Shown: one piece after another, positions 45,648-54,861 of the stretch
How positions within the stretch are numbered: the stretch's first letter is position 1
How the letters are laid out: each line of letters opens with the position of its first letter
Source: Caballeronia catudaia
Lineage (GTDB): Bacteria; Pseudomonadota; Gammaproteobacteria; Burkholderiales; Burkholderiaceae
Assembly: GCF_001544755.2 (NCBI RefSeq)
Contig: NZ_FCOF02000021.1
Coordinates: 1 to 64,000, forward strand
Direction of reading: 5' to 3'
DNA length: 64,000 nucleotides
Made by a program: the position numbers and the translations under genes
Notes under the pieces: model-generated
The model's input: the letters and a program-made list of their open reading frames with translations, nothing else
What the model was told of the DNA's origin: nothing
The model's database searches: none

Positions 45648-46733
45648 TCAGACGCTGGCTGCGAGCGTCGCGCGCACCGCCTGATCGGGCGCGCTCGTGG
45701 TCTCGGTCGCGCCGAAGCGGGTCAGCAGAATGAATTTGATCTCGCCGGCTTCCGCCTTCTTGTCGACTTTCATCAGATCGACATAGCGGTCGTCGCCGAG
45801 CTTGGGCGCCGTGACCGGCAGCCTGGCCGCTTCGATCACGCGCACGAGACGCTGGCGCGCGGCTTCGTCGAGCTTGCCGAGGCGCACGGACAGGTCCGCC
45901 GCCATCACCATGCCGCAGCCGACCGCCTCGCCGTGCAGCCATTCGCCGTAGCCGAGACCGGCTTCGATCGCATGGCCGAAGGTATGGCCGAAATTGAGAA
46001 TTGCGCGCTGCCCGCCTTCGCGCTCGTCCGACGCAACCACCGACGCCTTGATCTCGCACGAACGCTTGACCGCGTGCGCGAGGGCGTTTTCGTCCAGACG
46101 ATTGAGCGCGTCGATGTTCGCTTCGATCCACTCGAAGAAATCGGCATCCTTGATCGCGGCCGTCTTGATGACTTCGGCGATGCCCGCGGCCAGTTCGCGC
46201 TCCGGCAAGGTGCGCAGCGCGCCGATATCCGCGATGACCGCTTGCGGCTGATAGAACGCGCCGATCATGTTCTTGCCGAGCGGATGATTGATGCCCGTCT
46301 TGCCGCCGACAGACGAATCGACCTGCGAAAGCAGCGTAGTCGGAACCTGGATGAACGGCACGCCGCGCATGTAGCACGCCGCCGCGAAACCGGTCATGTC
46401 GCCGACGACGCCGCCGCCGAGCGCGATCAGCGTCGTCTTGCGATCGGCGCGGCCGGTGAGGAGCGCGTCGAAGATCGTGTTGAGCGTTTCCCAGTTCTTG
46501 TGCGCCTCGCCGTCGGGCAGGACGACCGTCGTCACTTTCTTGCCGAGCGGTTCGAGCGCCGCGCGCAACTGGTCGCCGTAGAGCGGATCGATGGTGGAGT
46601 TCGTGACGATCGCCACGGACGCACCCTTGATATGCGGCGCAAAAAGTTCGGTTCGACCGATCAGGCCCGCACCGATATGAATGGGATAGGCGCGCTCGCC
46701 CAGTTCGACGTTGACTATATTCATGGCGGACAT
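45648..46733 (-). CDS. aroB: 3-Dehydroquinate synthase
   Basis: Second step of the shikimate pathway, converting DAHP to 3-dehydroquinate with NAD and zinc. The 361-residue protein contains the NAD-binding GGGVVGDMTGFAAA, the catalytic KTGINHPLGKNMIG and zinc-site NFGHTFGHAIE. Two in-frame ATGs three codons apart are possible starts; the first, seven bases after aroK, is used. Confidence 0.96.
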   Translation of the reverse strand: MSAMNIVNVELGERAYPIHIGAGLIGRTELFAPHIKGASVAIVTNSTIDPLYGDQLRAALEPLGKKVTTVVLPDGEAHKNWETLNTIFDALLTGRADRKTTLIALGGGVVGDMTGFAAACYMRGVPFIQVPTTLLSQVDSSVGGKTGINHPLGKNMIGAFYQPQAVIADIGALRTLPERELAAGIAEVIKTAAIKDADFFEWIEANIDALNRLDENALAHAVKRSCEIKASVVASDEREGGQRAILNFGHTFGHAIEAGLGYGEWLHGEAVGCGMVMAADLSVRLGKLDEAARQRLVRVIEAARLPVTAPKLGDDRYVDLMKVDKKAEAGEIKFILLTRFGATETTSAPDQAVRATLAASV

Positions 46734-46740
46734 GTGATCT

Positions 46741-47286
46741 TCAGGCCGGTTTGACGACGCCGGCGACCTCCAGTTGCATCAGGACCATGTTCACGAGCGC
46801 GTTCACGGTCGGCCGCCCCGTTTCCACGACGAAGTGCGCGCATTCGTGATACAGCGGATCGCGCGTGTGGAAAAGTGCTTCGAGCTTGCCGCGCGGGTCT
46901 TCGGTCTGCAACAGCGGGCGATTCTTGTCGCGCCGCGTGCGCTGCCAGAGATCGTGCGGATTCGCGCGCAGATAAATGACGATGCCGCGATTCTTCAGAT
47001 GTTCGCGGTTCTCGGGACGCAGCACCGCGCCGCCGCCCGTCGCGAGCACGATGCCGTTGCGCTGCGACAGCTCGTCGATGATATTCGCCTCGCGCTGACG
47101 AAACCCGTCCTCGCCTTCGAGTTCCCAGATCACCGGAATCCGGGCGCCTGTGCGCGCCTCGATCTCCAGATCCGAATCGATGAACGAGCGCTGCAGACGG
47201 CGCGCAACCGCACGGCCCACGGTGGTTTTACCCGCCCCCATGAGTCCGACGAAAAAAATGTTCGCGTTCGCGTGCCCTTCCTGCAA
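46741..47286 (-). CDS. aroK: Shikimate kinase
   Basis: Phosphorylates shikimate with ATP. The 181-residue P-loop protein has GLMGAGKTTVGR (14-25), the shikimate-binding D and R region (SFIDSDLEIEARTG) and the lid region. The frame has no early ATG; TTG (47284-47286) follows GGAAGGG at seven to eight bases and is taken as start. It lies 94 bases after pilQ. Confidence 0.93.
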   Translation of the reverse strand: MQEGHANANIFFVGLMGAGKTTVGRAVARRLQRSFIDSDLEIEARTGARIPVIWELEGEDGFRQREANIIDELSQRNGIVLATGGGAVLRPENREHLKNRGIVIYLRANPHDLWQRTRRDKNRPLLQTEDPRGKLEALFHTRDPLYHECAHFVVETGRPTVNALVNMVLMQLEVAGVVKPA

Positions 47287-47380
47287 CTCGGTTCCCTTCC
47301 AGTTCGATGCAATTCGTTCGTGCGGCAGCTTAAGGGCAAACTGCCCGCTTTGTCGAGTCGCGCCGCCCTTCCCGCAGGGC

Positions 47381-48889
47381 TCAGCCGCCGCTCGCGATCA
47401 CATGTGGCGTAATCAATATGACCAGTTCGCTTTTCGAGCTGCGCCGCGCGTCGTGACGAAACAGCCAGCCGATCAGCGGCAGCTTCGACAAACCCGGCAC
47501 GCCGGTCACGTCGTCGCGCTCGTCGTTGGAGTAAATGCCGCCGATCGCGACCGTTCCGCCGTTTTCCACTTCCACGCGCGTCTGAACGTGCTTGGTGTGG
47601 ATGGCCGGGCCGTTCGCCGTCTGCTCGCCGAGACTGTCCTTCGTGATGTCGAGATCGAGAATGACGTGCCCGTGCGGCGTGATCTGCGGCTCGACCTCCA
47701 GTTTGAGCGTTGCGCGCCGAAACTGCACGCCCGACATGCCGTTGCCGACCTTCGCCTGATACGGCACTTCCATGCCCTGCTCGACGACCGACTTCACCCG
47801 GTCCGCCGTCACGACGCGCGGACGCGACACGATCTGTCCGCGCCCTTCGGCTTCCAGCGCGCTCACTTCGATGTTGAGCAGCCGCGTGGCCTGCGCGACG
47901 AACAAGGTCAGCCCGGCGGTCGCCGCGTCGAAACCGTTGATCGGCCCCGCCGACAAATCGTATACCACACCGTCCTTGCCGCCCGCGAGCCCGGTCGCCG
48001 GATCGCTTTGCGGCGCGACGCCCAGCTTGACGCCGAGATTGCGCGACAACCCGGCCTCGCCCTCGACGATCTTCGCCTCGATCATCACCTGTGGCGTCGG
48101 CCTGTCGATGAGCGCGATCAGTTCGCCGATCTGCTGGATGCGCGCATCGAGATCGGTGACGAAGAGCAGGTTCGTGCGCGCATCCGCGATGACGGAGCCG
48201 CGTTTGGACAGCACGCGCTGATTGCCCGAGCCCGTCAGCATCTTGCCCAGATCGTCCGCACGCGAATAGCGCAGCACGAACGTACGGCTCGCGAGCGGTT
48301 CGAGATCCGCGGCACGCGCGTGGGCCTCGAAACGCAGCTTCTCGCGCGCGGCGAGTTCCGCGATCGGCGCGACCCAGATCAGGTTGCCGTGCTGCTCCAT
48401 CGCGAGGCCGTTGACTTCGAGCAGCGTGTCGAATGCGCGCCGCCACGGCACCGCGACGAGATTCATCGACACCTGTCCGCGCACCTTCTCGCTCGCGACG
48501 ATGTTCAAGCCGGTGAAACGCGCGAACGCATGCAGCGCGGCGCTCAAATCCGCGTTTTTCAGGTCGAGCGAGATCGGCTTGCCATCGTTGCCGCCGGGCT
48601 GGGCGCTGCTCAGGCGTTCAGGCGCTGGCAGCGGAACGGGCGGCCCTTCCAGCGCTTCCGCAGCTTCAGCCGCGGGCTTGCCGGCGTCCGCGCCTTGAGG
48701 CGCTGGTTGCGCAGGAGCCGTGTCGACCGTGATCTGATCCGCAGGCTGCACGTCCAGCGATGCGGGAAGCGGCGGCAGCGGCGCGATGAACGCATCGGCG
48801 CTTTCGGCGGCCAGCGACACGTGCGCGAGCAACAGCGCCGCCGCGCCCGGCGCGATGTACCTGCGTGAAAGCTGCGCGAACCGGCTCAC
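47381..48889 (-). CDS. pilQ: Type IV pilus secretin PilQ, short form
   Basis: Outer-membrane pore for the pilus fibre. The 502-residue protein has a signal peptide (ending SLAAESA), a Pro/Ala-rich segment (about 50-95), a secretin/STN N-domain (SLDLKNADLSAALHAFARFTGLNIVAS), an N1-type domain and the secretin core (VPYQAKVGNG, PQITPHGHVILDLDI, VAIGGIYS, GWLFRHDARRSSKSELVILITPHV). It lacks the N-terminal AMIN domains of longer PilQ proteins. Start GTG overlaps the preceding stop by four bases. Confidence 0.9.
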   Translation of the reverse strand: MSRFAQLSRRYIAPGAAALLLAHVSLAAESADAFIAPLPPLPASLDVQPADQITVDTAPAQPAPQGADAGKPAAEAAEALEGPPVPLPAPERLSSAQPGGNDGKPISLDLKNADLSAALHAFARFTGLNIVASEKVRGQVSMNLVAVPWRRAFDTLLEVNGLAMEQHGNLIWVAPIAELAAREKLRFEAHARAADLEPLASRTFVLRYSRADDLGKMLTGSGNQRVLSKRGSVIADARTNLLFVTDLDARIQQIGELIALIDRPTPQVMIEAKIVEGEAGLSRNLGVKLGVAPQSDPATGLAGGKDGVVYDLSAGPINGFDAATAGLTLFVAQATRLLNIEVSALEAEGRGQIVSRPRVVTADRVKSVVEQGMEVPYQAKVGNGMSGVQFRRATLKLEVEPQITPHGHVILDLDITKDSLGEQTANGPAIHTKHVQTRVEVENGGTVAIGGIYSNDERDDVTGVPGLSKLPLIGWLFRHDARRSSKSELVILITPHVIASGG

Positions 48890-49755
48890 TTGCGATCCTC
48901 CGCGAACATCAGCTTGCGCGCGACGCCGTCGTTGCCTGCGAGCTCGACCGCACGCGGGACGACGCGTCCGAGCCATTCGTCGCCGATCTTCTGCCCCGGC
49001 GCGAACGCATCGATGTCGCGGCCGCTTTGCAGCAGCGCCATCGCACGGCGGCGTCCGACGAAGGTGCCGACGAGCAGGATGTCGCCGCCCTGCACGGCCG
49101 CATCCGCGTTGCCGAACGGATCCACGACGAACGCGTTCGGGCGCGCCGCCGCGACGGGCGACACCGCGGGCAGCGTTTCGAAGATGCGCAGCGTCGCTTC
49201 GACGACGAGCACGCCCGTCTGCCGTCGAATCTGCACGTTTTCGGGAACGACGAGCCGCGGCAGGCCGGCGAGCGCCTCGAGGAAATGTCGAATTTCCGCG
49301 AACGTGCCGTCGGCGCGCAGCTTGAGTGCGCGCTCCGGGATCGGCTCGTGCGCCTTCGGATCGCCGCCCTTGATCGCCACGGGTTCGATGCCCGCGACGC
49401 GCAGCCCGTTCTGCGCGGCGAGATCGGCAACGGCGCGCAACGCGTCGGCGGCGCTCCAGTGTTCCGGCTCCAGCCGGCCCGACGCCGCCCGCGCACGCAG
49501 CGCGGGCAGCTCTGCCGCGATGCGCCCCGTGTCCTGCGCCTTCGCCTGCGCCGCCGCCCATGCGGCGCGGCTCGCTTCGCGCTGGCTCGCGTCGGACATC
49601 CGCAACGCTCGCAGCCCCGCGCCGAACACGAGCGCGCCCAACGCCAACGCGACACACGCGGTCCGAAGCCACGACCATTCGTCGGGCGGCTGCATGATGG
49701 ACTGCGCACCGCGCGATTGCTTCCTCACGGGGAAGTTCATCGGAATCGTGCTCAT
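48886..49755 (-). CDS. Type IV pilus alignment protein, PilO and PilP in one chain
   Basis: A 289-residue protein. Residues about 28-46 form a membrane helix, 50-80 a coiled coil and 85-180 a PilO-like ferredoxin fold (RHFLEALAGLPRLVVPENVQIRR). The remainder (FVVDPFGNAD, GDILLVGTFVGRRRAMALL, APGQKIGDEWLGRVV) resembles the C-terminal beta domain of PilP, which docks on PilQ. PilO and PilP are usually two genes of about 207 and 175 residues. No separate PilP lipoprotein is encoded here. The fusion reading is an inference from position and sequence character. Confidence 0.75.
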   Translation of the reverse strand: MSTIPMNFPVRKQSRGAQSIMQPPDEWSWLRTACVALALGALVFGAGLRALRMSDASQREASRAAWAAAQAKAQDTGRIAAELPALRARAASGRLEPEHWSAADALRAVADLAAQNGLRVAGIEPVAIKGGDPKAHEPIPERALKLRADGTFAEIRHFLEALAGLPRLVVPENVQIRRQTGVLVVEATLRIFETLPAVSPVAAARPNAFVVDPFGNADAAVQGGDILLVGTFVGRRRAMALLQSGRDIDAFAPGQKIGDEWLGRVVPRAVELAGNDGVARKLMFAEDRK

Positions 49756-49757
49756 GG

Positions 49758-50423
49758 TCAGTTCCCCCGCACGGCCGTCAATACGGGCCGCGCCTGACGC
49801 GACGCGGCCTGATCGCGCGAATGATCCGGTGCATAACGCACGAGCGCGACGAATTCGAAATGCGCCGGACGGTTTTCGATCGGCGTCGATGCAGCGCGCT
49901 TGCCCGGCGAAACCGAGTCCGCGCGCCGCTTCATCTCGATCACTTCCACCGACTGCACGCCACGCAGCCGCTCCAGCCGCTTGAGCCAAAGCGCTGCCGC
50001 CTGCGAATCGGGCGCGAGCGCGGCTAGCTCGACTTCACCCGTTCGCTGCGACACGCGTTGCAGCGCGATGCCGCGCTGCGGCGGCGCCTCCGCCAGCGCT
50101 TCGAGCAGCGCCAGGAAGCGCTCGCGTGGCAAAGCCAGCGGCTGCGCGGCGTCGCGCGCGCGACGCCGTTCGGCTTCGGCGCGAAGGAGCCGCGCGTGTT
50201 CGTCGATCTGGGCGCCCGATGCGCGCAACGACGTCTCGAGCGCCACGCGCCGCTCATCCAGGCGAATGCGCTCGAACGCATCCCAGCCAGCCACGGCGCC
50301 GACGGCCGCGCAACCAGCCAGCGTCACCGCGCCGAGCAACGCGAGCCGCTGACGCCGCATCTCACGGCGCCTGCGGGCGCGATATGGCAGCAGGTTGAAT
50401 CCTTCTAGCATGGCCGCGTTCAT
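49758..50423 (-). CDS. pilN: Type IV pilus assembly protein PilN
   Basis: Inner-membrane bitopic protein that binds PilM through its short cytoplasmic tail. The 221-residue protein has the conserved PilN motif GFNLLPYRARRRREMRRQ (8-25), a membrane helix (about 27-47) and a coiled coil. It overlaps pilM by four bases; a second ATG four codons in is possible. The C-terminus (after about 165) is variable. Confidence 0.88.
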   Translation of the reverse strand: MNAAMLEGFNLLPYRARRRREMRRQRLALLGAVTLAGCAAVGAVAGWDAFERIRLDERRVALETSLRASGAQIDEHARLLRAEAERRRARDAAQPLALPRERFLALLEALAEAPPQRGIALQRVSQRTGEVELAALAPDSQAAALWLKRLERLRGVQSVEVIEMKRRADSVSPGKRAASTPIENRPAHFEFVALVRYAPDHSRDQAASRQARPVLTAVRGN

Positions 50424-51421
50424 TGCATCACCTCGCGCAATGCAAGTCCGAACGCGACGGCGAAACGCGGCGAATGCCTGTACGCCGACGAAACGCCCGA
50501 TGCCCCGTTGCAATACGGCGCGGCCTCGAAGGGCAGCGCCGGACAGCCGAAGGTCTTGCCGAGCGCGGGGACCGGAACGCTCGCATGCGCCAGCAATTCG
50601 ATTTGCCCGCCGACGTAGATGCAATCGAGCGGCGCGTCCTGGCCGACGAGATCGTGAAGCGCCTCGGCGATGCTCCGATGCTCCGGCGCGGGATAGCGCA
50701 GTTCGCTTTCGACGCCGCGCGAGCCGACGAGCCAGCCGTGCAAGCCCGTGCTTTCCAGCCAGCAGACGAGATAGCGCGCATCGGCGTCCAGTTCGGTCGA
50801 GCCGGCGTGGCGCATCGCGCGCAACGCGGCTGCCGGCTCTCCGTCGATGGCCGACAGCGCGATGCCCGCCTCCGCCGCCGTCTCGACGCGCGCCTCGACA
50901 TGCCGTCGCGCCGTGGCCGCAATCGCAACCTGCGCCTCGCCGTCCTCGCGCGTCTGCACGGACCAGTCGACCGCCAGTGCGCCGCGCTCGATGCCCGCCG
51001 CGCGCTCGGCTTCGGCGAGCACGGCCGGTTCGAGAAAGCCGCGCGGGTCGCCGCCGATGTTGCCCGCGAAGTGATCGTGAACATCGATCAGACGAGCAAG
51101 CGGAACCTGAGTCGTGAGCGTCGCCGAGGCGGGCAAACCCATCGCGCAGCGCAGCGCCCGCCATGCGCCGGTTTCCGGCAAGCGCGCGAACGCTTCGCGC
51201 AACGCCCTCACGATGGCCGCGCGATCGATGAAATCGCCATCGACCACCGCGCCCGAAGGCAACGCCACCGATTCCAGATGCTCGACGCACACCGACGCGT
51301 TCGCGCGCAATCGTCTGCTGACGACGGCGAGCCGCACCGCGTCCTCGCTTACGTCGATGCCCGCCGCATAGCGCCGCGTGACCGTCAGCATCGCGCCGCG
51401 CAGCGCTTTTTCCTTGCTCAT
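50420..51421 (-). CDS. pilM: Type IV pilus assembly protein PilM
   Basis: Actin-like cytoplasmic ATPase of the alignment subcomplex. The 333-residue protein contains AAGIDVSEDAVRLAVV (phosphate-1-like loop) and CIYVGGQIELL near the C-terminus. The ATG follows GGAAGGAG, a strong binding site. It is divergent from the PBP1A gene, the classic ponA-pilM arrangement. Confidence 0.88.
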   Translation of the reverse strand: MSKEKALRGAMLTVTRRYAAGIDVSEDAVRLAVVSRRLRANASVCVEHLESVALPSGAVVDGDFIDRAAIVRALREAFARLPETGAWRALRCAMGLPASATLTTQVPLARLIDVHDHFAGNIGGDPRGFLEPAVLAEAERAAGIERGALAVDWSVQTREDGEAQVAIAATARRHVEARVETAAEAGIALSAIDGEPAAALRAMRHAGSTELDADARYLVCWLESTGLHGWLVGSRGVESELRYPAPEHRSIAEALHDLVGQDAPLDCIYVGGQIELLAHASVPVPALGKTFGCPALPFEAAPYCNGASGVSSAYRHSPRFAVAFGLALREVMQ

Positions 51422-51641
51422 GACCAACTCCTTCCGTTCAATCGCGCGCCGAACCGTTCGGGCGCCTGATGGGGAAGGATTGTCGCGAGCGTCATCGGCG
51501 GCGAACACTCGGCCGAACGGCCAACGCTCGCGATATCCGGATGCTTCCGGACCGGATCGCGCGTATCTTGAAGACAGCGGCAGGCATACGTGACGGCCGC
51601 GTGCGCCGCGACCGCTCAGAAATCTCCCAAATCCGGGCGGC

Positions 51642-51647
51642 TATAAT
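51642..51647 (+). promoter_or_regulatory. -10 element of the PBP1A gene
   Basis: Consensus TATAAT about 25 bases before the mrcA ATG; the transcript would have a leader under 20 bases. The -35 region is weak. The 250-base divergent gap (51422-51671) contains no other recognisable feature. Confidence 0.5.
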
Positions 51648-51671
51648 CGCGGGACCGTTTTTGGTGGTGCT

Positions 51672-54080
51672 ATGCAATCCTCTTCCCCGAACAACCCGCC
51701 GTCCACGCCGCCCGAAGGGCCCAAGAAAGCCAGGCGCCCGTGGTGGGCGCGGCTTCTCCTCGGCTTTTTCGTCGGCGTATTTGCACTCGTCGTCTGCGCG
51801 GGCCTCGTCCTCGGCTACGCGCTCGTCGTCGCAATGCCGAACCTGCCTTCGCTCGAGGCGCTCACCGACTACAAGCCGAAGGTGCCGCTGCGCATCTATA
51901 CGGCCGATCACCTTCTGATCGGCGAATTCGGCGAGGAACGCCGCAGCGTCGTGCGCATTCAGGACGTGCCCGATCATCTGAAAAAAGCCGTTCTCGCGAT
52001 CGAAGATGCACGTTTCTACGATCACGGCGGCGTCGATCTCACCGGCATCCTGCGCGCGGGCACGGTCGCGCTGACCAACGGCCACGCATCGCAGGGCGCG
52101 AGCACGATCACGATGCAGGTCGCGCGCAACTTCTTCCTGTCGAGCGAAAAGACCTACACGCGCAAGATCTACGAGATGCTGCTCGCCTACAAGATCGAGC
52201 GCGCGCTGACGAAGGATCAGATTCTCGAGGTCTATATGAATCAGATCTATCTCGGGCAGCGCGCGTACGGCTTCGCGAGCGCGGCGCGCGTCTATTTCGG
52301 CAAGGATCTGAAGGACATTTCGCTCGCCGAAGCCGCGATGCTCGCGGGTCTGCCGAAAGCGCCGTCCGCGTATAACCCGGTCGTCAATCCGAAGCGCGCG
52401 AAGGTGCGGCAGGAGTACATCCTGCAACGCATGCACGAGCTGAACTTCATCACGCAGGACCAGTACGAACAGGCCGTGAAGCAGGCGCTCGTCGTGAAGG
52501 GACAGGGCCGCGAGTTCAGCGTGCACGCCGAGTACGTCGCGGAAATGGTGCGTCAGATGATGTACGCCCAGTATCGCGAGGAAGCGTACACGCGCGGCCT
52601 GAACGTCGTGACGACGATCGATTCCGCCGATCAGGACGCCGCCTATCGCGCGGTGCGCAAGGGTCTGATGGACTATGAGCACCGCCACGGCTATCGCGGG
52701 CCGGAAGGCTATATCGACCTGCCGAAAGATGCCGACGACCGCGAGCAGGCCATCGACGACGCGCTCGCCGAGCATCCCGACAACGGCGAGATCGTCGCGG
52801 CAGTGGTGACGTCGGCGAATCCGAAGGAAGTGAAGGCGAGCTTCATCGACGGCAACACGGCGACGATCGCCGGCAACGATCTGCGCTTCGTGCAGTTCGC
52901 GCTCAGCCCGAAAGCGCAACCGAACGCGCGTATTCGTCCAGGCGCGATCGTGCGGCTCATGAAAGACGACGACGGCAACTGGGTCATCACGCAACTGCCG
53001 CAAGTGGAAGGCGCGTTCGTCTCGATGGTTCCGCAGGACGGCGCGATCCGCGCGCTCGTCGGCGGCTTCGACTTCAACAAGAACAAGTTCAATCACGTGA
53101 CGCAGGCCTGGCGCCAGCCGGGATCGAGCTTCAAACCCTTCATCTATTCGGCATCGCTCGAAAAGGGTTTGTCGCCCGCGACCATCATCAACGACGGCCC
53201 GCTCTTCTTCAGCGCCGCCGAGACCGGCGGCCAGGCGTGGGAGCCGAAGAATTACGGCGGCGGCTTCGACGGCCCGATGAGCATGCGCTCCGCGCTGCAG
53301 CGCTCGAAGAACATGGTGTCGATCCGCATCCTGAGTCATATCGGCACGAAATACGCGCAGCAGTACATCACGCGTTTCGGCTTCGATGCGGATCGTCATC
53401 CCGCCTATCTGCCGATGGCGCTCGGCGCGGGCCTCGTCACGCCGCTGCAGATGGCGGCGGGCTACGCGGTGTTCGCGAACGGCGGATATCGCGTGAATCC
53501 GTATCTGATCGCGGATATCACCGATCCGTACGGGCGCGTCGTATCGCATCCGCAACCGCTCGTCGCGCAGCAGAGCGCGCCGCTCGCGATCACACCGCGC
53601 AACGCGTTCGTGATGAACAGCCTGTTGCAGAGCGTGGCGCAGCACGGCACGGGCGCGAAGACGAACCAGCTGAAGCGCGGCGATCTCGCCGGCAAGACCG
53701 GCACGACGAACGATTCGCGCGACGCGTGGTTCGCCGGCTATCAGCGCACGCTCGTGGCGATCGCGTGGATCGGCTACGACAATCCGCGCAGCCTCGGCGA
53801 CAAGGAAACGGGCGGCGGTCTCGCGCTGCCGGTGTGGATGGATTACATGGGCCGTGCGCTCAAGGGCGTGCCCGAGTACAAGCCGCTGATGCCGCCCGAT
53901 ATCACGTCGCTCGGCAACGAACTGTACTTCGACGACATGACGCCGGGCCACGGCTTCGTCGCAACGATCGGCGTCAGTCAGGCGCCGCCGCAGGAAGGCG
54001 TAGCCGGCGTGACGGCGCCCGCGCCGGAAGTCGGAGAACAGGAAAAGCAGGACATCATGAATCTGTTCAAGGGGCAGTGA
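51672..54080 (+). CDS. mrcA: Penicillin-binding protein 1A
   Basis: Bifunctional peptidoglycan synthase. The 802 residues contain a short cytoplasmic tail, a membrane anchor (about 27-52), a GT51 glycosyltransferase domain with catalytic E111 (AIEDARFYDHGG) and ARNFF, an OB-like insert (about 370-450) and a transpeptidase domain with nucleophile S485 in SSFK, and KTGTTND near residue 676. It ends at a strong terminator. Confidence 0.96.
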   Translation: MQSSSPNNPPSTPPEGPKKARRPWWARLLLGFFVGVFALVVCAGLVLGYALVVAMPNLPSLEALTDYKPKVPLRIYTADHLLIGEFGEERRSVVRIQDVPDHLKKAVLAIEDARFYDHGGVDLTGILRAGTVALTNGHASQGASTITMQVARNFFLSSEKTYTRKIYEMLLAYKIERALTKDQILEVYMNQIYLGQRAYGFASAARVYFGKDLKDISLAEAAMLAGLPKAPSAYNPVVNPKRAKVRQEYILQRMHELNFITQDQYEQAVKQALVVKGQGREFSVHAEYVAEMVRQMMYAQYREEAYTRGLNVVTTIDSADQDAAYRAVRKGLMDYEHRHGYRGPEGYIDLPKDADDREQAIDDALAEHPDNGEIVAAVVTSANPKEVKASFIDGNTATIAGNDLRFVQFALSPKAQPNARIRPGAIVRLMKDDDGNWVITQLPQVEGAFVSMVPQDGAIRALVGGFDFNKNKFNHVTQAWRQPGSSFKPFIYSASLEKGLSPATIINDGPLFFSAAETGGQAWEPKNYGGGFDGPMSMRSALQRSKNMVSIRILSHIGTKYAQQYITRFGFDADRHPAYLPMALGAGLVTPLQMAAGYAVFANGGYRVNPYLIADITDPYGRVVSHPQPLVAQQSAPLAITPRNAFVMNSLLQSVAQHGTGAKTNQLKRGDLAGKTGTTNDSRDAWFAGYQRTLVAIAWIGYDNPRSLGDKETGGGLALPVWMDYMGRALKGVPEYKPLMPPDITSLGNELYFDDMTPGHGFVATIGVSQAPPQEGVAGVTAPAPEVGEQEKQDIMNLFKGQ

Positions 54081-54110
54081 GCGCGGCGTTTGCGCTCTTG
54101 CACAATTCGA

Positions 54111-54145
54111 AGCGAACGGGTCGAAAGACCCGTTCGCTTTTTTTT
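54111..54145. terminator. Terminator after mrcA
   Basis: AGCGAACGGGTC (54111-54122), GAAA tetraloop, GACCCGTTCGCT (54127-54138), then a run of T. Strong on the plus strand; it lies just before the convergent cyaY stop. Confidence 0.95.
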
Positions 54146-54155
54146 ATGCCTTGAA

Positions 54156-54473
54156 TTACGCCTTGAAGCGGACCGGCTCGCCGGCCTGCTCGGTCGAATA
54201 CCTGGTCAGCGTGGCGAAGAATTCGCTGTTGTCGCGCGTATCGCGCCACGCGCCGTCGACGTATTTGTAGTGGAATCCGCCCGCCTTCGCCGCGAGCCAG
54301 ATCTCGTGCTTCGGCGGCTGCAGATTGATGATCACCTTCGTGCGATTCTCGAATTCCAGCGTGAGCACATTGCCGCTGCGCTCGAATTCGATATCGGCCT
54401 CGGCTGCGTCCACCGAGCGCTCGATGGCCGTCAGCGCGGCCTCCGCCAGCGTCAGGTATTCCTGGTCTGTCAT
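54156..54473 (-). CDS. cyaY: Frataxin homologue CyaY
   Basis: Iron-binding modulator of Fe-S cluster assembly. The 105-residue protein begins MTDQEYLTLAEAALTAIE with the acidic ridge (DAAEADIEFE) and has the conserved VIINLQPPKHEIWLAAKAGGFHYKY. The ATG at 54471-54473 has GGAG six bases ahead, so it is preferred to the ATG four codons upstream. It is divergent from the lptM-like gene with a 35-base gap. Confidence 0.94.
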   Translation of the reverse strand: MTDQEYLTLAEAALTAIERSVDAAEADIEFERSGNVLTLEFENRTKVIINLQPPKHEIWLAAKAGGFHYKYVDGAWRDTRDNSEFFATLTRYSTEQAGEPVRFKA

Positions 54474-54508
54474 GCTAAACTCCATCGATTAAACGTATAA
54501 GGACGGTC

Positions 54509-54817
54509 ATGCGAGTCGTTTTCAGGATGAGCGCGATTGTAGCGGCTTTGGCCTTGACCGCCGCTGCCGCTCTCTCGCTCGGCGGTTGTGGGCAACGCGG
54601 TCCGCTTTATCTGCCGACAGTCCCGCCGCTGCCGCAACGTCCCAACGATCTCCAGAATACGCCGCCTTCGAATGTCACTCCGGGCAGCGAAACGGCATCG
54701 CGCGCGGGCAGCGTTCCGGACACGTCGGGAGAGCCGCTGACGCTCTCGCCGGAGACCGGACTGAACGCCGCACCCAACGCTGCATCTGCGCCGAAAGCCG
54801 CATCGTCCGCTTACTGA
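54509..54817 (+). CDS. LptM/YifL-like small lipoprotein
   Basis: A 102-residue lipoprotein with signal sequence and lipobox LGGC, followed by GQRGPLYLP, the short conserved core of LptM (YifL), which helps LptD assemble. The rest is Pro/Ala/Ser-rich and disordered. AAGGAC precedes the ATG. Its position just before lysA and beside cyaY matches E. coli cyaY-yifL-dapF order in part. Confidence 0.88.
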   Translation: MRVVFRMSAIVAALALTAAAALSLGGCGQRGPLYLPTVPPLPQRPNDLQNTPPSNVTPGSETASRAGSVPDTSGEPLTLSPETGLNAAPNAASAPKAASSAY

Positions 54818-54861
54818 TCCGCAAGTCTTAACGCCTTCCTTGGCGCAACTCGATTCCACGC

